From SAR202 cluster bacterium (GTDB lineage: Bacteria > Chloroflexota > Dehalococcoidia > Lucifugimonadales > UBA826), in the NCBI GenBank assembly GCA_009392675.1, contig VFFY01000166.1:1-9270 (forward strand): a stretch of 9,270 nt of DNA. Direction: 5' to 3'. The notes beneath the pieces are model-generated. The model did no database searches. It saw only the letters and a program-made list of their open reading frames with translations, and was not told the origin of the DNA. Positions 5,846 to 9,270 of the stretch are shown one piece after another; the first letter of the stretch is position 1; the number at the start of each line of letters is the position of its first letter. The translations under genes were made by a program, and so were the position numbers.

Positions 5846-6847
5846 ATGACATGGAATTCAGATAATATGTCTAATTATGATAACCCACATGAAGAGATCG
5901 TCCGACTACTTGATGGCAATATAAGAGCGCTTTCCAAATTGATCACATTAGTCGAATCAGACCCGCAGATACTGGCCTCTATTTACCCTGTAATAAAGGA
6001 TGTCGGTGGGCAGAGTCATATTGTCGGCATAACAGGTCCACCAGGAGCAGGTAAAAGCACTCTTTCTTCAGCTTTGGCTTCCATTATTAGAGACACGGGG
6101 CGGACAGTTGCAATATTGGCATGTGATCCAAGCAGCCCGTTCACCGGAGGGTCTGTTCTGGGTGATAGAGTAAGAATGCAATCACATTACGCTGATCCAG
6201 GAGTGTTTATCAGAAGCATAAGTAGTCGAGGATCGGGTGGTGGATTGTCCACTTCAACTTACGGAATTACTACTTTGCTTGATGCATTTGGTTTCGATGT
6301 GGTTTTGTTAGAAACTGTAGGAGTGGGGCAGACTGAATTGGATGTGATGAAAATTTCAGACACGGTTGTTGTTGTAATCGTTCCTGAATCAGGAGATTCC
6401 ATACAAGCAATGAAAGCTGGGCTGATGGAGATAGCTGACATATTTGTTGTTAATAAATCTGATAGGGTCGGCGCTGATAGAATGGTCAGGGATGTCACTG
6501 GTGCCCTACAGCTTTCCGACAATCACGCTGTAAATTTACCACCAGTCCTCAAAATTAGAGCTGATGCGGGAGATGGGGTGCCAGAACTTCTTTTTGAGAT
6601 TGACCGTATATATTCAGATCACGGGGCCCATGATAGCTTCGCTATTCATAAGTCAAGGAAAAGATTGGAGGCTTTGCGGGCCACAACTTTACTGGAGATA
6701 GAGTCTAAATTAGACATGATTCTTGATGAAGAAAATTCTGGAGCTAATTTAGAAGTGACGAAACTGAAAAAGGATGTGGAGCTCGGCCGAATCGACCCTA
6801 TTAGTGCTTCTCGGACTTTAGTTGACTTGATAAAAAATCTCGAATGA
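5846..6847 (+). CDS. meaB: MeaB/ArgK-type G3E GTPase (B12 mutase chaperone)
   Basis: Metallochaperone-type GTPase that, in studied members, guards cobalamin loading and protects methylmalonyl-CoA mutase or a related acyl-CoA mutase. The 333 residues show a helical N-terminal arm (8-55), Walker A GPPGAGKST (64-72), the MeaB-specific run DPSSPFTGGSVLGDRVRM (94-111), SRGSGGGLS (127-135), Walker B/switch ETVGVGQTE (156-164) and base-specificity NKSD (203-206). A C-terminal helical dimerisation arm (about 275-333) follows. The order and length match the family closely. The ATG at 5846 has a modest AGG nine bases or so ahead. The second Met (residue 8) is also possible. It starts 46 bases after ribH. 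No mutase subunit or cobalamin gene is in the window, so the partner is unknown. Historical names ArgK/YgfD refer to the same family. Confidence 0.93.
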   Translation: MTWNSDNMSNYDNPHEEIVRLLDGNIRALSKLITLVESDPQILASIYPVIKDVGGQSHIVGITGPPGAGKSTLSSALASIIRDTGRTVAILACDPSSPFTGGSVLGDRVRMQSHYADPGVFIRSISSRGSGGGLSTSTYGITTLLDAFGFDVVLLETVGVGQTELDVMKISDTVVVVIVPESGDSIQAMKAGLMEIADIFVVNKSDRVGADRMVRDVTGALQLSDNHAVNLPPVLKIRADAGDGVPELLFEIDRIYSDHGAHDSFAIHKSRKRLEALRATTLLEIESKLDMILDEENSGANLEVTKLKKDVELGRIDPISASRTLVDLIKNLE

Positions 6848-6877
6848 AATATTAGATAAGACAAACACTTTTTAAAT

Positions 6878-7843
6878 ATGGATATGCCGCTCAAAAAAAA
6901 TTTTATTGTTGGTCTTCAAAATGACGCCTATGAACTGGCTATGTCAGCTGGTAAATTGCTCCAAATGTACTTTCGGGACCCTCTATCAGAGTCACAAGAT
7001 TTGAAGGTAAGTTATAAGGACTCGAAAGGAAGAGATCCGGTGACTATTGCTGATAAAAATGTACAGGATTTTCTCTCTGAAGAGATAAAAAAAAGATACC
7101 CTGATCATGGGATTGTCGGTGAAGAGAGTGATTCAACTGAAGACTCTCTTCCTGACATTGTTTGGGTACTAGACCCTTTGGATGGTACCCGTAATTTTAT
7201 GCACGGCTTTCCATGCTATGCCTCTTCTATTGGAGTTATGTACAAAGGGTTGCCAATTGCTGGTGCAATATTTATACCTTGGCCAAACCAGAATCCAGGT
7301 ATCGTTATTCATGCAAGCTATAGCAATGGTTGTAAAATAAACGACAAACCGCTCGAGATCCCTGCAATGAAGGAAATCGATCCAAACGCAATAAATACCC
7401 TTCCTGGTTCTTTTGCTGGTAGGTTCAAATTTGATAGTCAGTTTTCCTCTAAATCAGGGGAGTCTCGCATGGGGGGGAGCATAGCCTATGAAATGTCGTT
7501 GGTGGCTCTTGGAATAACAGAGTACGCTGTTATATCCGGGTCACATTTGTGGGATGTTTTAGCAGGAATAGTTCTGGTGAATGAATCTGGAGGTAGATCT
7601 TTGATGCAGAAGGCCGGTAACGGTCTCAGAAGTGATACTGGTGTGTGGTCCGAGTTTGGAGCGGTTATTGAGAGTTGGGAACCTGGCTTAACCAAAGTCA
7701 GTGATCTTAGGCGTGGTGTGTCCCCACTGCTTTTGGCGCAGTCAGATATCATCAATACTTTGGCCACCAACATACAACTTAAACAAAATCCGATAAAAAA
7801 AATTGCGAAATCCATATTTTCCCAAAATATGATCTCAATATAG
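6878..7843 (+). CDS. Inositol monophosphatase family protein
   Basis: Mg2+-dependent sugar/inositol phosphatase fold (IMPase/SuhB/HisN-like); the true substrate cannot be told from sequence. Metal-site motifs are all present: TIADK (56-60), GEES (81-84) with Glu82/83, the hallmark WVLDPLDGTRNF (96-107) with Asp99 and Asp102, and the C-terminal LWDVLAG (224-230) with Asp226. At 321 residues it is some 50 longer than typical members. The extra length is mostly between about 245 and 285, plus a basic tail (about 300-321) after the strand SPLLLAQSDIINTL. The ATG at 6878 lacks a clear ribosome site; ATG 6884 is an alternative. An A8T4 tract lies just after the start (6893-6904). It is 30 bases downstream of meaB and 30 bases before the HAD gene. 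Possible roles include inositol phosphate, histidinol phosphate or PAP dephosphorylation. Confidence 0.88.
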   Translation: MDMPLKKNFIVGLQNDAYELAMSAGKLLQMYFRDPLSESQDLKVSYKDSKGRDPVTIADKNVQDFLSEEIKKRYPDHGIVGEESDSTEDSLPDIVWVLDPLDGTRNFMHGFPCYASSIGVMYKGLPIAGAIFIPWPNQNPGIVIHASYSNGCKINDKPLEIPAMKEIDPNAINTLPGSFAGRFKFDSQFSSKSGESRMGGSIAYEMSLVALGITEYAVISGSHLWDVLAGIVLVNESGGRSLMQKAGNGLRSDTGVWSEFGAVIESWEPGLTKVSDLRRGVSPLLLAQSDIINTLATNIQLKQNPIKKIAKSIFSQNMISI

Positions 7844-7873
7844 TAATAATTTAAATAGGACCAATTGGTATTC

Positions 7874-8302
7874 ATGAATATATATTTTGATGTTGATTAC
7901 ACTCTAATAGCTATGGATGGGAGTCTCAGACCGGGCACTACTGAAGTGTTTGAAGAATTGATTAATGACGGACATTCGATATACATTTGGTCTGGAGTTG
8001 GCATGCGGACAGATGACATAGAAAGATTAGGACTTTCAAAATTTGTTTCCGATATTTTCGTAAAGCCTATTACGGAATATGAAGTTGGATTAAAAAGGTT
8101 TTCAGTGTCCCCAAGACCTGATTTTGTAATTGATGATCATAGAGAGATCGTAGATGCTTTTGGGGGAGTACACATAGAGCCCTACTACTTTAGATCTGCA
8201 GAAGACGGACATATGCCAGAATTGTACAAGGCGATAAAAGATTTCATATCAACTGGTACTTCAAACCATAGGGGATTCAAACCAGTTTCAGAAAAAAAGT
8301 GA
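7874..8302 (+). CDS. Small HAD-superfamily hydrolase-like protein, function unknown
   Basis: A 142-residue protein with haloacid-dehalogenase-type phosphatase motifs and no substantial cap domain. Motif I is FDVDYTL (5-11) with nucleophile Asp6 and acid/base Asp8. Motif II is IYIWSG (36-41) with Ser40. Motif III may be Lys64 (FVKP) or Lys74. Motif IV is DFVIDDHREIVDAFGG (83-98) with Asp87-Asp88. The catalytic set looks intact, so activity on a small phosphorylated substrate is plausible, but the substrate is unknown. I chose ATG 7874 because the protein then begins directly at the first beta strand. A TTG at 7865, four bases after AGGA (7857-7860), would add three residues. It lies between the IMPase-like gene and mutL, whose ATG is eight bases past this stop. 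Confidence 0.75.
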   Translation: MNIYFDVDYTLIAMDGSLRPGTTEVFEELINDGHSIYIWSGVGMRTDDIERLGLSKFVSDIFVKPITEYEVGLKRFSVSPRPDFVIDDHREIVDAFGGVHIEPYYFRSAEDGHMPELYKAIKDFISTGTSNHRGFKPVSEKK

Positions 8303-8310
8303 AATTACCT

Positions 8311-9270
8311 ATGCCTGTTATAAGGAAACTTACCTCTGAAATTTCTGCCTTGATAGCAGCCGGAGAGGTGATTGAACGGCCGGCTTCAGTGGTGAAAGAG
8401 CTAGTGGAAAACTCTTTGGATGCGGGTGCAGACAGAATATATATTTCTACATCCGGAGGTGGTATCGACTCAATTGTTGTATCTGACAACGGTAAGGGCA
8501 TCAATCCTGAAGAAGTAGAAGTTGCTTTTGAAAGACACTCGACGAGTAAAATATATACTCAATCAGATCTGGATCATATAGCTACTTTAGGTTTTAGAGG
8601 AGAGGCACTTTATAGCATATCTTCAGTGTCCCGGGTGGAACTTGCAACTAGACCGAGAGGTGAAGTTAAAGGTATACGCGTAGGTTTAAATAACCATGCC
8701 CTCATTTCCAAATCTATCGCAGGCATCGATTACGGCACAACAATTTCTGTTTCTGAACTTTTCTCACAATTTCCAGCCCGAAAAAAATTCTTTAAATCCG
8801 AATCTGCTGAGGGAAATCGGATTCATACTCTGATACAAAAATTTGCTATATGTAATCCCCGGATCGCTTTTGAATTAAATCAGGATTCATCTAGGCCATT
8901 CAGGACATCAGGTTCCGGAATTTTGAGAGATGTCATGGCTGCAATATTAGGTATATCCGAGGCCTCCAAAATGATCGAAATACCAGAGAATTACGACCAA
9001 GACTGGCAAGGACCTGTAGTATCTGGAATCATAGGAACCCCAGACCAAAAACGTTCGAATAGATCTCGCATTTTCCTATGTGTTAATGGACGATTAGTAC
9101 AGAGCAGAACCCTTTCATTTGCCGTTGAACAAGCGTATAAAAGATTTTCTTCGGACAATAAATTTCCTATCGGAGCAATCACACTTCAGGTACCTTTGGA
9201 TGAAGTGGATGTGAATGTTCACCCTGCTAAAACTGAAGTACGTTTCAAAAATGAAAGCCAAGTCTTTTCC
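8311..9270 (+). CDS. mutL: DNA mismatch repair protein MutL (5' part; runs off window)
   Basis: Mismatch-repair matchmaker and GHKL ATPase that couples mismatch recognition by MutS to strand processing. The open frame starts at ATG 8311 and runs 320 codons to the window edge without a stop, so the gene is partial because of the window and not truncated in nature. It shows IAAGEVIERPASVVKELVEN (15-34) with catalytic Glu30 and Mg-site Asn34. Further on are SDNGKGI (58-64), HSTSKI (76-81) and LGFRGEAL (93-100), which form the ATP lid and binding pocket. The transducer-domain run VNGRLV (258-263) and VNVHPAKTEVRF (301-312) with the ATP-contacting Lys307 complete the N-terminal region. The C-terminal dimerisation/endonuclease domain lies outside. 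The start matches family N-termini. A weak AAGTGA ribosome site overlaps the stop of the HAD gene eight bases upstream, suggesting coupling. No mutS is in view. Confidence 0.97.
   Translation, partial: MPVIRKLTSEISALIAAGEVIERPASVVKELVENSLDAGADRIYISTSGGGIDSIVVSDNGKGINPEEVEVAFERHSTSKIYTQSDLDHIATLGFRGEALYSISSVSRVELATRPRGEVKGIRVGLNNHALISKSIAGIDYGTTISVSELFSQFPARKKFFKSESAEGNRIHTLIQKFAICNPRIAFELNQDSSRPFRTSGSGILRDVMAAILGISEASKMIEIPENYDQDWQGPVVSGIIGTPDQKRSNRSRIFLCVNGRLVQSRTLSFAVEQAYKRFSSDNKFPIGAITLQVPLDEVDVNVHPAKTEVRFKNESQVFS

Noticed and set aside
6848..6877. T-run (CACTTTTTAAAT) after meaB as a terminator
   Set aside because: There is no G/C-rich stem before the T-run in this 30-base gap.

Overview
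The window is an ordinary bacterial chromosomal stretch of low-to-middle GC (about 40-43% by eye). It is densely packed with housekeeping genes and has no mobile element, CRISPR array or phage gene. The bacterial-type lepB with one N-terminal membrane helix, the SIMPL-domain lipoprotein, the mycobacterial-like TAG-type dCTP deaminase, the fused RibBA and a MeaB GTPase would fit a Chloroflexota lineage such as the marine SAR202/Dehalococcoidia relatives. That placement is an inference from protein style and is not proven by the sequence.

Layout. At the left edge, on the minus strand, lie lepB (signal peptidase I) and, 61 bases after its stop, tRNA-Lys(TTT) with an encoded CCA and a plausible promoter of its own. 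A 120-base divergent gap separates lepB from everything to the right, which is all on the plus strand: a SIMPL-domain lipoprotein, then dcd, ribD, ribE, ribBA, ribH, meaB, an inositol-monophosphatase-family gene, a small HAD-type protein, and the first 320 codons of mutL, which runs off the right edge. No gene-free stretch exceeds 121 bases.

How the genes work together. ribBA supplies both entry steps of riboflavin synthesis: GTP to the diaminopyrimidine, and ribulose 5-phosphate to dihydroxybutanone phosphate. ribD deaminates and reduces the pyrimidine, ribH makes lumazine, and ribE dismutates lumazine to riboflavin. The missing pyrimidine phosphatase could be an unassigned HAD or IMPase-type enzyme, and one of each lies just downstream, but this link is only suggestive. 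dcd, three bases ahead of ribD, feeds dUMP for thymidylate and is probably co-transcribed. From dcd to mutL the genes are 46 bases apart or less, so they may form one long transcription unit.

Points worth a second look: the DHBP synthase half of RibBA has Gln in place of the metal-binding His of the GHTEA motif; the rib genes have no visible FMN riboswitch; Dcd looks like the bifunctional deaminase/dUTPase type; meaB stands apart from any mutase; and the HAD gene is an unassigned phosphatase candidate within the cluster. I found no clearly novel system.
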